NCBI RefSeq assembly: GCF_000002995.4
Contig: NW_025062478.1
Span: forward strand, 5,866,001-5,930,000
Length of the DNA stretch: 64,000 nt
From: Brugia malayi
Taxonomy: Eukaryota; Nematoda; Chromadorea; Rhabditida; Onchocercidae
Reading direction: 5' to 3'
The translations under genes and the position numbers were made by a program. Below the pieces are notes generated by a model. It did no database searches, was not told the DNA's origin, and saw only the letters and a list, made by a program, of their open reading frames with translations. This document shows positions 1-13,665 of the stretch, in pieces (position 1 is the stretch's first letter; each line of letters begins with the position of its first letter).

Positions 1-339
1 AATCAATTTAATTTTGTAAAAAATAAAATACTTTAGCTTGGAAATAAGTTGCGTCAATTTTGAAATTCAAAATTTTTGCTCTAAACAAAATAAAATATTC
101 TTCTCTATAAATATACATGTTTTTTGTTATTTGCTATTCATAGCAATAGTAACACCTACAACCGTAGCGATGTCTCAAAAGCTTTAACCTCTTTTATAGT
201 TCATTAATTCGGAATGGAAACTTTTCTGGTAAAATTAAACCTAAACATATTCATTGTCACAAGTTGCAATGACAACCTGAGCAAGTTCAAGAACTTTCTT
301 CACACCAGATAGTAAATTTTGCATCACATAAAATACATA

Positions 340-3300
340 TTATTTATTCTGATCAGTCAAATATTCTGCTTCATAATCGATCAGATCGATTCCGAACGTC
401 TTACCGTAATCCAAGTCAGAATCGATTTTTCGATCAGATGCAAGGCGGTAATCGGAAGTTTGTTTCTTGCTAAGAAATGGACTTAATAAGTCATTAGAAG
501 GATTTGTTTGATGGAATAATTCAACTCCACTGCTTTCATTTTGCATTCCATTTGTTGTAGATGAAGTGGAAGTGGAAAGGTGAAAGTTGTCAAAATTATT
601 CCGCACTGTCATATATTTTTGAATCGAAGGCCTTGCTTTAAAATTTAATAAAATTCAAAGAGTGATTTAAATCATATAAAATTAGAAAAATCTAACAATG
701 CTTTTACTGTATTTCATTAAGCCGTATCTGTTCAATAATCGATTTCTGACGAAATTTTGTTCTAACAACTCAAAAATTTGGCGCAAACTAAATTATAGCT
801 GTTTAGATTTCTGTCAGATGCGCCCAATTTGTCTAGTCTTTGACGATTTAATTAAACATATATTCTTTTCTTACCATATGTTTACTATAGATCAAAAATT
901 TGAAATACAGAACGAAGTTTAATAATGCTTTCATAAAATTAAAATTCGTAACTCGAATTTTCTAAGAAGTCAGTGGGTTTTATGTTCAATATAAACCGAT
1001 AAAACAGAGTTATGGTGCGTGGAACATATTTTCCGGTAAGGAATTTTGTCAGTCATTTTCCAGAATTTTTTGCAAAACGGGCATATACTTTTATATTACT
1101 GACCATTTCTTTCTTCATCAAGTATGGGAAGCGCAGACGGTAACTGGTTCCGTATATACGCTGCAAATTATAAGACAGTAATTAAATCGCGGATATCTCA
1201 TCAACATTAAACAGTTTATATGAAGTTGAGAATCGCTCAAATTCTTTTATAGTTGTTTTATGGAAGCTCTGTAGAATGCTTCCAGCAAATTTTTAATTAA
1301 AACTTGTGAAACCTTAAGTTGTAATTTACCTTAATTGAATTTGTCAGTTTATAACTAATTACTTTTTTAAAATCAAAATCGTTATCTAGTACACTCCTGC
1401 TGCTACTTGAATAATACTCAACTGATACTAGTCCTAATTCATATATATATAAATGTTTCATTATGCCTGTATGAGTAAATGCATACATATAATATCAATG
1501 AAAAGAGCTTCCAAAAATTTTGAAATTTGTTAAAATGGCAATCTTGTTTTTTACTTCGTTTTTCAGCTCTTTTTTCTCATAATTTTCTATCAAACGAAAC
1601 TAAAAAAAAAAAAAAAATGATTCTTTTCATCATCCAAATGATAAAGCATACTTTTTCCAGCTTCTTCAGTAAGTTCACCAGTATTATTCATTTTTGCAAT
1701 ATATGTTACTGATTGTTGTACCAACTCTATAAATGTCACTTATTTTCTACTTTAACAATAATTTCTTAATGAGTGCTAATTTGCAGTACAAAAAAGAAGC
1801 GAAAAAATAATGGGTCAGTATTTATGCCAATATGAATTCATTAATACTTAAAAAAGGAAAAAAGCTAACCCTTTTGAAGAGCACATCCAAATGAAGTAAT
1901 TGCATCGACAAGAATATGAACACCGGGTTTTTCGCATTTCGATCGCACACCAGGCAATATACAATTAAAAAACGTGGGTATGCTGATACATTTACCTTCT
2001 CCATAGGTGGGCGATGAGATATCCTCAATATGTCGCCAACAATGTTGATTGGACATTAACGCACTAAAATTCATATGCACGACTAAAAATATATTTTAAG
2101 TTCAATTTAAATTAGTTAATCACTATTCGATATTAAAGTAGTGCAGCAATTAAGTTTAACAAAAAAGCTGAAGTTTAATGAAAAAAAATTAATTATCTTC
2201 TTTTTTGTGGATAAGTTTTGAGTTTCAGAAAAAATATCTGTGTTAATTAAGCAATTAGCACTTCTCATTTGTTTTAACCATTTAACTATAACGATGTAAT
2301 TTTAGCAAAAAGATTTCTTATTGCATTTTACGAAATTTAAACAAATTCAAGAATGAAATGATTGGAAAATTTTCTTTTCATCGAAATTATTAATTATAAG
2401 AACCCTATTTCATCGAATTAACTATAAGTTAATTATAAGTTTTCACTAATTAATTATAAGACTTTTATTATAATTTTAGATAAAATTTAATTTGTTGTAG
2501 ATGAAATTCAGTTTGAGGTTTAAAAAAATACTCGTGGAGACAGCCAAAATTTTCGAATGCAAGTTTGGCTTTATTTCCACAATAATAGCGCATGTGGCTT
2601 TGTATGAAGATAATCATTTCGTTATGCTTGCATTTTTCAAGCACTTCAGATGTCATGCATGTTGATCGACTGTCAAGGTAAGCACTGCAGAGGAACAACA
2701 CGGATTCTCGGGAATAGAATGGAATCTAAAGTACGATAATTTAGTAATTGAGTGTAACAAAATTAAACAAATTTTTAGGAAATTTACCATAATTTTTCAA
2801 AAAAAGCAAGATGCTAAAAAACAAATTGCCAAATTGATAATTTCAAGTTGAATTTCTAAATTATAAATACTAATTATAGCACATTCTTTACAAATTTAAT
2901 GCATACATTTTAAAGTTTCTATGCAAAAAAAAGACCAAACGAATTAAAATGATTGAATTAAAGTGAATTAAGTTAAACAATCTCAACAAAGTAAATGCTT
3001 CTGATCAATCAAATCGTAACTGAATTGAACTGAACTGCAACAACTTATATTTAGATTTGATCAAATAAGAGTGAAAGACTGAATGAATTGATTTTTAATT
3101 ATTTAGAAAAGATTTAGTTGTTTAGGAAAATACATTTAAATTTGATTTAAGCAATTTATATCAGTAATCATTTGAAACGCAATCGTAAACATTTTTTGGG
3201 AAAATAGTCGATTTGAAATTTCTGCAAAAATTTAGGCAAGAGTTTCACTTTTCAATGATAATTTCAGTGGCTTTCAATTGTACTATGATAATATGGTCTC

Positions 3301-5542
3301 GGTCCATTTCCATTTTACAAAGTTTGAAAATGTTGCGAAACTGAATAAAAACACATTAACAGTTTAATTGCACATTATTTGATTTAATTAATTCTAACTC
3401 AGTTCAACTCATCTAATTTAAATTAATTGAACTCCATATAGAGTAAATTCATCTTATTCTTTTTATTTCATTTATTTAAAATCATTCAGACAACACCGGA
3501 TACATGAGATTGGACGCATGACCCTCTTGTACTCGTATCATCTCCCACAGATCGAGCCATGGTCGCAAGCATCGTCCAAGTTTGGTGTGATCTGATTCCA
3601 AGTTACACCGTGCTGATATATTGATTGCTGTAAATGAAAAAGCATTGAATATCATAATTTTTATTGAACAGTTCATTAATTAATAAGTTTGGGTATAAGT
3701 GCACAATATCTGAGCTAAAAAATCTTGATTAATTAGCATATTTCACTCATTAGTAACACCGATAATAAGACGTAATAAGGCGGTAATCTTTAATCATTCT
3801 AGCCTCAGTGGTAGAAATCTCCACTGTCATTCCAATTTCTTTATTACTGTTAGTAAGGAAACAACGATATTTATCACCCGGAATTTCCTCCTTATTAAAC
3901 TCAATTTTTTGAAGATCTCTCATTTCCAATGAGTCTTACTCTCAAAGAGATCGATGACAAAATTTTCTTAATTATTACGCTGCAGTACCTTTTGTCAAGG
4001 CCAGCAAGAATCAACAAGACTGTTGATGAAAATTCTAAGTTATGAAAAATTGCTCTCATGTGATCCAAATACTCAAAATTTTTTGTGTAATAAAAACTTT
4101 AACATAACAAACTAATACAGTAATTATTATCAAGTACATTTCATTCTTCCAAGAATCAAAAAAATGTCACAAAATGATTGAGAGTATATAACTTTCAAAA
4201 TAATTTGTTTCCTTCGAAGTTATTCATTTAAGGATTCATACGTGAAATGAAATAATAGTATTTGTACTTAATCTATATTTGTTCTATACTTTATTTATTG
4301 TTTTGATTTCATTTTGATCTATTTTATTTACTCATTTCTTATTATCGGAACAGTTTTACTCAAGTACTCGGCAAGCCTTTATTATTTTGAAATAAATTGC
4401 TGTCACCGCAACTATAGATAAATTGCGCTATGTGTATTGATTGCATATATTACCAGTTAATTCAAGCATTTAAAGATTACTACCATTCCTTCGTTAGAAA
4501 AACTTCTTAAAAAAAGTGTTTGCACCAACTGTGACAAAAGGTGGATTTTTCAAATAAAGAGTTAAAACAGAATTGAAAAATTTTTTTACAAAAAAATATA
4601 TCCTAATTCTTCAACACGAAATTTGTAGCATTTTAAGCAAATATAAGTGATGCATTTGTGTCATAAAAGCTGGAATAAAATAGTTACAAAATCTGAAAAA
4701 ATGAAGACAGGGAGAACGATATTGACAAAGTTGGTGGTAGAGATGATACTGATCCTCATCAATGGCTACTGCTAAGAAAAAAAAGTTGAAAAGTAGGACA
4801 GATATTACACAGCTCACCTCTCGACCACTTGTCACACAATTACATCGTCCTTCTTTTTTTTCACCATTTAATTATTCTTAGGACGGTTAGAAATTAATTT
4901 CAAGGAATTTAGACAAATTTAGCTGGGAAGTTCAAACTTCATACTTTTAACTGTGAAAAAAAGAAATTATTAAAGTGAACTCAAAACTAAAAAGATCAAG
5001 CTTTCATTGCGGAAAATAAAAGTTACTATATTATTGACCCTTCATTTTTTCTTTGTTAATTCAAAGAATTTTTTTTTTTTTTATTTTCAAATTTCAACTC
5101 TGAAGCACTAATTTACTCCTTTGCTTGAGAGCTCAACAACTCAACTTAGTAGATAGTAAATTTCATTCAGTCCATACGAATTATAAACAATATGATTGTT
5201 CCATATTAATTATAGACAACATAAATATTCTCGATAGGAAGATAAATATGAATTTTTGATCAGAATAATTCGCAGCATTCCTGAACAAATAAAAGAAGAA
5301 GTTGAAATATGACTTGAAAAAATTGAATTCTAAGTGACTGAATTTTATTCGACTAATTACAAAATTGAAATGAGTAACTGTGATATTCTTCTCAAGTAAC
5401 GATCATTGAAGTAGAAAATAAATTAAAGAAAATAAAAAATAAAATTGAAGGACTTACTTCGGCTGAAGACCCATCGAGTTATCAGTGTCATAATGAATAC
5501 CAAAATTAACAATTTCCGCATCATTGAATTGAATATTGTCAT
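340..5542 (-). CDS. Secreted CPG4-like cysteine-rich protein
   Basis: Seven phase-consistent exons: 5542-5458, 4771-4688, 3627-3497, 2725-2532, 2063-1870, 1433-1363, 1160-1104. The last exon is probably the open stretch ending at 340 (up to about 612), but its join is unresolved in phase. Exon 1 encodes a signal peptide (basic start, then LLILVFIMTLI). The mature part has regularly spaced cysteines (RCLRPWLDLWEM, a CC/CSAYLDSRSTC block, RYYCG, GCLH, QHCW, GKCISIP, FNCILPG, SKCEKPG) resembling the nematode chondroitin proteoglycan 4 (CPG4) domain, seen in secreted and eggshell-associated proteins. A Ser-rich patch (YYSSSSRS) in exon 6 could carry glycosaminoglycan chains. The final stretch is acidic and ends LIDYEAEYLTDQNK. 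The donor at 3497/3496 (CCG|GTGTTG) is weak. The family call rests on cysteine pattern and is moderately sure; exons 2-5 are well supported. Confidence 0.62.
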
Positions 5543-7161
5543 AAAATATGTTGCAACAAATAACTTGTGACTTTTAGGTTTGCTAAAAATTAATTTGCAG
5601 ATTCAATCCCTGGTAAGGGATCAATTCTAATTTTTGCAGATTTGCTGCTAAATCAAATTTCTAACAGCAATAAAAGAACGAATAAATAAAAGAAGCAATT
5701 TTGGACTCAAATCGAAAAGGTTGCGTTAAAACCAGAAAAGCTGAAGTTTTTCTTGATTTAACAATAAAATGTGATTAAATAAATTAATATGATTGCTATC
5801 ATAATCCGGAAGAAGATAAACTAAGTCGTTTCTGTTCCGAATGTCGAAGAAGAAAAGACGGTATTACAACAACTCGTTCCTGATGAAATAATGATTTTTT
5901 AGCGAAGTGGAAATGATGTTATGTGCAGGAATACTGATGTGTGTTACAACTGCAACTGTGTTATTCGGTGCCGATCGCCGTCTCGTGATCGGGGTGACGA
6001 TTATCCTGAATCTGTTGTACTTGTTTCGAAGAACATCAAATCTTGTTGTTTATCTAATTATTAACCACGCCCATTTAATATAGCAACACCATTCATGATC
6101 GTTGAAACTTTATTCTGTCTGTTGAAATTAAATGATATAGCAGGATGATAAGAAACTGTCCAACGATATCGATGAATCAATCAAGTATTCAATGGTGAAA
6201 GGTGAGATCAAAGGTGTTCACTTCCTCGTTCCAATAATTCTTTATCAGTACTGAAAATCATGAATTGTTAACATTTCATATCAAAGCTTTAGAATGTGAC
6301 GTTTCAATCATCGCTTCAAATTGCCATTGTTTTCAACTATGAGTACTCCTGATCAACAAAGGAATATCCCTATCCATTACACATATTTCCTTCTTTTTTG
6401 TCTTGATGAAATTTCATATCATTTAAATCGCTCAATTGCCAATTCAAGCATTGTGTTTTCGTAAATCAAATAATTGGTTTGAAAAAAAGAGCCTAACGAT
6501 TAATAATGACAAATGTTATCATATCAAGTAGATTGGATAGCAAATGTTTGATTTCATTCATAAACTACCAAAACGAAAAATACAGACCATTAAAGATAAA
6601 AATGTGATAATTTGAAAATTTATGCAATGCATAAAAATATGATATCAATTCTCTATTCTTTAATAAATGCAGAAAAAAATTGATAAAAGACCGGTGTGAA
6701 ATACAAATATCAGTCAAATAGATCTTATATTAATATCGGCAATACAGTGTTAAAATAAACTGGATGAAGTTAGTAGGCGAATTATGAACATTTTTTGAGG
6801 ACATATTTTATTGCAAGCACTAGAAATTACGACATCTCATACGTCCTTTAAGTAATCAAACGTCAGCGTAAATACTACCATCACTTCTGATTAAGAAGTG
6901 TAACAGATTCATAGAATATGAAGACAGGAAAAAAGAATTTGTTCATAAAACTTATTCATAAGTTAAAAAAATAAAAGACATCACACCGTCGGCAATATTT
7001 GACCTCTCAGAAAAACTTCCGCCATCCAATTTTTTCTTATTCTCAACTCATTCAAACTTAAAAAAAACGAATTTTTTTTTTTTTGATTCAAAAAAACTTA
7101 ACAAATTAAAAGATTTATTACTATATAATAAATGAAGTGGATATAGTCCTGTATAGCAACG
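5543..7161. other. Intergenic, AT-rich, no convincing gene
   Basis: Upstream region of the CPG4-like gene. A GC-richer patch at about 5913-6083 is open on the plus strand for 56 codons (two hydrophobic stretches, ILMCVTTATVLF and LVIGVTIILNLLYLF) but also open on the minus strand, and it lacks splice context. It is not called as a gene. The rest is AT-rich with short homopolymers. Confidence 0.5.
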
Positions 7162-8397
7162 CTATGGAGAAAATTGTTGCCATTGAATATTGTCGGTGTC
7201 ACCCGTCACCTCATCATCGTACTTCTCCAAGACATTAAATATCGTCACTTTCTGAAGATTACAGTGGCAATATGCAAAACGCAATCAATAAACTGATACC
7301 AGTCAGAATTATTAATAGTAAACATGTCAATGATAAACATATTGCCACTAAAATAACATTAAATAACTTCAGCTTGTTAATAATAGTTTGTCATTTATGT
7401 AATACTAATTCATACCTGAGCAATAATTAAGGTATTAAGTGCCATAACCGTAAGCAAATAGACATGTTTCCTTACTTGCATATTTATTTATTTATATCCG
7501 TTCTCATTGGGCCGCTTTTTTTTTCTTTATTTTTCTTACCTGCTTTTTTTTTTTTTTTTTTTTTTTTGCATTGTTTGTTTAGCAATAAAATTTTCCTGTG
7601 TTCCTTACTACAACTGATTAGATATCACATTATAAGAAATAGATTCACTTTTTGCTTTTCATGACAGTCTAGTTTTTTAGTTTAATTCAGTGTTAGCTCA
7701 AGGAACAGATTGAACAAATTCATCTGGCAATCGGTATTCTCAGCTTCTTGAAGGGGATCTCTTCGTCGTCCTTGCATCTGCATAACTGCTGTAGTCAAAA
7801 CCGGAATGCATACTACCTCAATCAAGGAATCCCTAATGATAATTATAATAATTGAAATTATGCAAATTGGATTTTGAAAAAATTTTATTCATTAAAGTTT
7901 CGATGGTTTCCAATGTTCCTCATAGTTGTTAAAATCCAAAACATTAATTTATTCAGCTGGGAATCTATTATTTCACGTAGGAGGAAATAATTTTTCTTTT
8001 TTTGTAAAAAGTATGTTTTATGATGACTGTACCATAAGAAATATGTGAAACTGCCAAAACTAATAAATGAAAAAAAAAAAAAAAATGTCACAATAAAAAC
8101 AAACGAAAGATTAATACCATTAAAACTGCCCTATCATTCGGGCAGTTGACTAGATTAAAAGTTCAGTGTGGCTATTCAAATCTGAAAGAAATAAAATCAT
8201 CAAAGTTTAATGTTTACACTGATTACCTGTTTGATGTAATTGAATAATTCAAAATTTTTTACTAATAGAAAAATAAGTAAATAGACAATGAAACCTTTCT
8301 CAATCCATTCAGTCTCGGACAACCAATAAATCAGAGCAACCAATACTGGCATACAAAAACTTGTTAAGAGCCTTCGAGCAGTTGATTTTAATCTCAT
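7162..8397 (-). CDS. Unidentified minus-strand exon set (uncertain gene)
   Basis: Three exon-like stretches, family not recognised. (1) 8397-8227 encodes a hydrophobic segment (MPVLVALIYWLSETEW, then VYLLIFLLV) and ends at a good donor (AAACAG|GTAATC) in phase 0. (2) 7832-7682 follows an acceptor (TCATTAG) and is open in two frames; one gives an Arg/Glu-rich tail, the other, from a second acceptor near 7790, reads KDDEEIPFKKLRIPIAR then stop. (3) 7251-7162 follows CTTCAG in phase 0 and reads FNVLEKYDDEVTGDTDN..QWQQFSP then stop, with good codon composition. Stretch 1 to stretch 3 joins cleanly in phase. Together they could be the end of a small membrane protein. No start or homologue is visible. 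Confidence 0.3.
7544..7567. repeat. Poly-T tract (24 bp)
   Basis: Uninterrupted run of T. Comparable A/T runs occur near 30636, 32942, 33699, 40271 and 47846. These are typical of introns and spacers here and create spurious Phe- or Lys-rich open frames. Confidence 0.9.
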
Positions 8398-8769
8398 TGC
8401 ATCCAGATTTATAGGATATTATTTGAGGATTTTTGATATCATTCCTCACCTTCTCTTAAAAAGAAAATAATTGCGCCAAAATTTTGCGGTTGAGAAAATT
8501 TTCAAAACTTTCAAAAAGAAAATTGTATAAGGTTTTGAAATAGTAGATGAGAAAGTGAATGAAAGGTTTAGATGTTGATAGTTCAATCAATTTCCATTCT
8601 TGATCTAGGCCTGGCCAGTCCAAATGATACTGTATATCTTTTGCCAGAAATCTTAATATGAATGATTTCTCAAATCTTTTATAGTTAATACTTATTGATA
8701 CACTTAAATGTTTTTGCATACTTTTTTCTAATCACAAGACTTATTTCAATTTCCCCGATACCCTAAACA

Positions 8770-9300
8770 ATGACTACGCAGACGGCTATTATGGCGTGGT
8801 GTGGTGGGGTACTCGTGCACTGCCAGCAGTAAGCATCGGGTTCAACTCCGCAACTGGAACAGACAATGATGACCTTATAGTTCAGCGTAGTCCGACAGGA
8901 CGGTGTTGATAAATCGCCCCTATCTGAGTCTTTTCACTCGAAATGTTGCAAAGTGCGAAGCAAATAATTAGCAAAAGTGAAATAAATAATTAGCAGTGCA
9001 AAGGTAACATTCCGTGATTTCTGTCGCTCACAGTTTGTCAGTTGCTTTAAATAAACTTTGCATAGGTCGAGAGGATATTTGCCGGGACAAGTACACTAAT
9101 TCCCGATGAAGTCTCTAAACTTGCTAACAATTTCGAGAGTCAGTCCTCTGACCACCTGCCGCTTTGATGCAACTGACCAGAACTCCTAGTCACAATAACC
9201 TACACACTGATGAGAACTAAGACCGCATTTTGTTGCGACCAGTCGCGGGCCGCGTTTGAATAATGGCACTTGACATCTTTCCATTAGTCAGGTGTTTCAT
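8770..9300. other. GC-richer island upstream of the DCAF7 pair
   Basis: About 500 bp distinctly richer in G+C and CpG than its surroundings. It contains a short perfect hairpin (GCGAC-CA-GTCGC near 9238), a B-box-like GGGTTCAACTCC at 8838-8849, and exon-like plus-strand stretches: an open frame reading ALPAVSIGFNSATGTDNDD at about 8816-8870, and one after GCATAG at 9066 reading LIPDEVSKLANNFESQSSD then stop near 9167. A good donor (CAGCA|GTAAGC) sits at 8829/8830. Candidates are a promoter with first exons or the remnant of an older gene. Confidence 0.4.
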
Positions 9301-9535
9301 TTGTGTCATTTTTGGGTAGAGCTGAAGTGGTGAGGCATGTTGTCTGGGTCAAGGGTCATATTATTGAGATTTCAATTGTTTTAGCTGTTAATCAAGAAGA
9401 TAGAAACAATTATAGTTGATGAAATAGATGATTAAGACTGAACATGTTAATTAGAAATAAATTGAGAAAAATTACACTTTCATAAATCCCCTACTGGAAG
9501 AATTTTTTGCTTTTTTGTACTTATGGAAAGAAATG

Positions 9536-9616
9536 GAACAGTATGTAATTAAAATTTGTAGATTTTTTTTAAATATATTGTGAACAGTATGTAATTAAAA
9601 TTTGTAGATTTTTTTA
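9536..9616. repeat. Direct repeat, about 34 bp at 46 bp spacing
   Basis: The string starting GAACAGTATGTAATTAAAAT occurs at 9536 and again at 9582, continuing through TTTGTAGA and a T run in both copies. It lies just upstream of the first DCAF7-like gene, in its putative promoter or 5' region. Confidence 0.85.
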
Positions 9617-9673
9617 TTCAATATGTATGACTGATTGTGGAAGCATAATTTCAGTAGACAACCGTTGGTGTTC

Positions 9674-12600
9674 ATGTTTTACGGTTTTGGACAAATGGTT
9701 GCAACGCCATCAGGGAATTCTTCATCACTTTCATCCACTACTACTGGTACACAACAAATGTTGCAGCAACAAATAACGACGAATCATCAAATTGCTAGTA
9801 CAACTACTACATGTTAGCTCATCATGAACATATCTATTATTAGACTCATCTTTTTATACTTGTCGTTTATAAAAAAGAATTAGCTACACATGCACAACTT
9901 TTTGAACAATTCTGAAGATGCATGTATCATCAATAAAATCCACTATTGGTAAAAGTAACTTTCAAGTCAATATAAGGATTGGAAAGAGATAAGTAATTTT
10001 CATGTCTATTATATGATAACATAAAGTATCTCACTGTTCGTTTTCCAGCAGTACCAACAAATACTAATATATCTCGGCCGTCAGGACCAAGCAGTATCGA
10101 AAGTGCTCCCCCTCCAACACCAACAATTGCAGCTCCAGCTCCTCCTGCTCCACCGAAGCGTCGCCAGATTTATCGTTTTACCTCAAGTCGACCACTTTTT
10201 GCAGCCGGTTGGTCTAGTAAAACTGATTCAGAGGGTCGATGGCGCATTGCGGTTGGTAGTGTTGTGGAGGATAAACCTCATAATAATAGGGTTTGTTTGA
10301 TTTATTATTTGTAGCATGGAATTTTCTGCAATAACAATAGCAATGAAGTATGCACAAAATTAAAAGCTTAAGGTTTTAGGAAAAGCTTCATGATTAAGGC
10401 ATAATAAAAATAAACAATGTGGTAGAAGTAGGATTAACTTTAAATCATATTATGAACAAAGATGAGCCAAAAAACGATGAAATTTGGAGGTAAAGAAGAT
10501 AGATAAGGAATCAACTTTCCAGACTTTGTTTTATATTGAAAATGTTCGGAGTAAAATTTCAAAATTCTCATTATGATACACTTGTAATAATAATTATGAG
10601 GAAAACGAAGGAAAAACTGAGCAGATAACATTGCGATGGTATAAGGTGGTGAAAGTAGCAGCAGAAATGAATAACTTACCTGTTTAACGTAATAGATAGT
10701 GCAGTTTCTGAAAAAAAAATTCCTGAGCAGTGATTCTGCCTTTAGCTTCCCGTTCTTATATTTAGTTTTGGAACTGGACTAATACTTTCTATTTGCAGAA
10801 TGTGAACTTGTGTCTGTTTATAAAAAGAAGTCTAGAAGTTGAGCTATAAAATTGTTCCACATTGTTCGTTGTGTAAAAATTTAATTCTGTAAATAACATA
10901 TAATTTATGTTATTTCGATAGATTCGTTTTGTTTTTTGCTCTTCACTTTATAAATTTAGTATAAATGTGGATGTTTTTGTTGCTTTGATTTTGCGCTACT
11001 TTCATTTCTGATTTATTTATAGGTATCAGTCATACAATTGGATGAGCAACAAGGTGAGCTTGTGGAAAGGCTTTCATTTGAGCATACATTTCCTCCTAAC
11101 TGTATTCAGTGGATCCCAGATATGGTTTGTATTAGTTTGAACTTAATGTCCTTGCAGATTTTATAAGCTATCTGCTTATTGAAGTAGGACTTTCAATTCT
11201 CATTGTTACATATTATGCTTTTGCAGATGGATTCCTATCCCGATCTTTTGGCAACCAGTGCAGAATGCTTGAAAATTTATCGAGTAGAGCCAAATTCTGT
11301 AATGATGGAATGCATTCTAAATAATGTATGCTATGATAGTGTTTCTATCCAATTGATTTTGCTAATAATTTGCCAATGCTAACATCCGTAGAATTACTTA
11401 TCGATAACTAAGTATGGAGTAGTCTTTATTAATGTTTGTCATCTTTTTTCAGCGAACTTATATCACTGCATGTATAATGATAATCATTTGTGACTGAATG
11501 CAGAATATTTGAAACTATTTTCGTTGAAATTACAGAAGCAAGCATCAAATTATTCGGGACCGTTAACGAATTTCGATTGGAATGATATTGATCCAACTTT
11601 GATTGGTACTTCGTCAATTGATATGAGTTGCACCATATGGCAACTTGAAGTGAGCACATTAAAAATCCTAACATAACTTCCATGTTTGGAACTAACGCTT
11701 GTATGGGATCCCTTAAGGCTATACGTATGATAATTTTGGTGAAGGTCAGATTGATATGACTATTTTGAAAGACAAGATTTTCTTTGCAGAAAAAGTTAAT
11801 ATATTCTGTTTATGGAGAAATGTATCATTTATTTATCCTAAGCCTTCTGTAGAATATGGTATTTTCAGACGGGACAGGCACTTGCTCAGACTAAAAAAAC
11901 TAATGGCAGTGTCAAGACGCAGTTGATAGCTCACGATAAACCAGTGCATGATATAAAGTTTTCGAGAATAAATCGTGGGCGTGATAATTTCGCTACTGTC
12001 GGTATGTTAAAGTCATAACTGTGCTTTTAAATGCTGTCCAGAAATAATTTCATCCTTGTCACTAAAAAAATCATATCTTCTAAGGTGAAAGATTCATTTC
12101 ATATTTCGTTGTATTGCTACTAATTGCTGGTCTGTATCTACAATAGTGCAGAGCATATAGTAGAGAAACTATTCCTGTAACAAATTAGATTCATGTATGT
12201 CATGGGAATTAAATATTTGGAAAATTTAACTTATAAAAAAAAATTCCAAACTAAACATTAATGGTCGAGAAAAATGTTATATAAAAGATTACAACAGGTG
12301 CGGATGGAAGTGCTCGATTATTTGATTTACGAAATTTGCAACACTCTACGATAGTTTATGAAGATCCTCTACGTTCACCATTAATGAGACTAGCATGGAA
12401 CAAACAAGAGAGTCATTACTTGGCTACTTTTGCGCAAGATTCTGCCGAGGTGCAGTGATCAATTTGTTCTGATTTATTTGACTTCTTTTTGCGATTGAAG
12501 AAAGTTAGCTGGAATGAATTCCTGACACTTCATCATTGTGTGAAAGGTGGTGACTGATGTTATTAAGTATGTTGGGTCCGATTTTATAGCTTTTAATTTA

Positions 12601-13665
12601 TGAAAAAGAATTTCGAGTTAAGTCAAGGGTTGCAAACTACCAGCTTAATTATTCGTTTAAAACTTACCAAAATTAGCAATTATGGAATGTGTCAAAATAT
12701 TTTAGATTGACGTTTGTTATACAATATTTTATAGATAGTAATAGTGGATATAAGAGTGCCTTGTAATCCCCTTGCTCGACTTCATAATCATCGCGCTTGC
12801 GTAAACGGTATTGCTTGGGCTCCACATTCTTCATGTCACATATGCACAGCCGGTAATTTCCAGACTTTAAATGGATTAATTCCAATTACTGTAATATCGA
12901 AACATTATTTGTGATTTTTGGAACTTTCAAATGCAAACTTCATTATTCTCATATTTGGTGATGTTTAAACCTTGCTCTGAGTTAATATTCTTGAAATATG
13001 GATAGTTTCGCTGTTATTTCTCGATTGAATAATTTTCGAATGTTTTGAACCTGACTATCTCTAATATCCTAACTTCGAATTTATGAAGAGATTTTTTTCT
13101 TTGCTTAACTTAGGAGATGATCGTCAAGCTTTGATTTGGGATATTTCACCAATGCCGAGACCAGTTGAAGATCCAATATTAGCCTATCAAGCTGAAGGAG
13201 AGGTAGCTTTGATTGTATGAATAAATATTAAAGCACTCATTGAATTTAACTTCTTTTACTGCACTCTGATACTTCTTATTTTTATTGCCACTGTTTTATT
13301 TTACTTTTAGTCTTTTAACTAGTTGAGTTTCTAACAAGGATAAGAGCTTGTTATCCATAAGTGATACTGACTTGTAAATTTGGTGTCATTACCATAATAT
13401 GAATTCGTTTGGGAAGTACTATGTTTCGATGGCCCCATTAATTTATTTCAGATAATTTGCGAAATTAGCGGTGCTCTATTCTTGATTAATATGTAATTTC
13501 GTAACAATAGCCTTCTGGATTTTGTGGCAATAGCCAGCATCATATGGGGAGTTCCTTGAGCATCTAAAACGCTTTTTTCAGGTAAATCAAGTGCATTGGT
13601 CAGCTTCTCAGATAGACTGGATTTGTATTTGTTTTGGAAAATGTTTGGAAATTCTCCGAGTTTGA
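9674..13665 (+). CDS. WD40 protein, divergent DCAF7/WDR68 paralogue
   Basis: Ten exons: 9674-9812, 10049-10290, 11023-11124, 11227-11325, 11536-11649, 11869-12001, 12298-12449, 12735-12852, 13114-13202, 13582-13665. All splice in phase to a 423-residue protein. Residues 1 to about 90 are a Ser/Thr/Gln then Pro/Ala-rich extension absent from the human protein. The rest follows DCAF7/WDR68 throughout: [65 protein letters not shown], ending CLEILRV. DCAF7 is a WD40 adaptor for DYRK/HIPK kinases and for CUL4-DDB1 ligases, found in nucleus and cytoplasm; nematodes have related SWAN proteins. An acceptor (AATTTCAG) at 9654 lies 19 nt before the ATG and suits spliced-leader trans-splicing. The sequence is more divergent than the gene downstream, so this is the derived copy or a SWAN-2-type paralogue. 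Confidence 0.9.

Noticed and set aside
7464..7664. Phe/Leu-rich plus-strand frame
   Set aside because: Driven by the poly-T tract; no splice or start context.
8838..8849. B-box-like GGGTTCAACTCC with a weak A-box 46 bp upstream, suggesting a tRNA or SINE
   Set aside because: The T stem pairs only partly and the flanks do not form an acceptor stem; no credible anticodon arm.
9208..9222. CTGATGAG motif resembling a hammerhead ribozyme core
   Set aside because: The required GAAA core and closing stems are absent.
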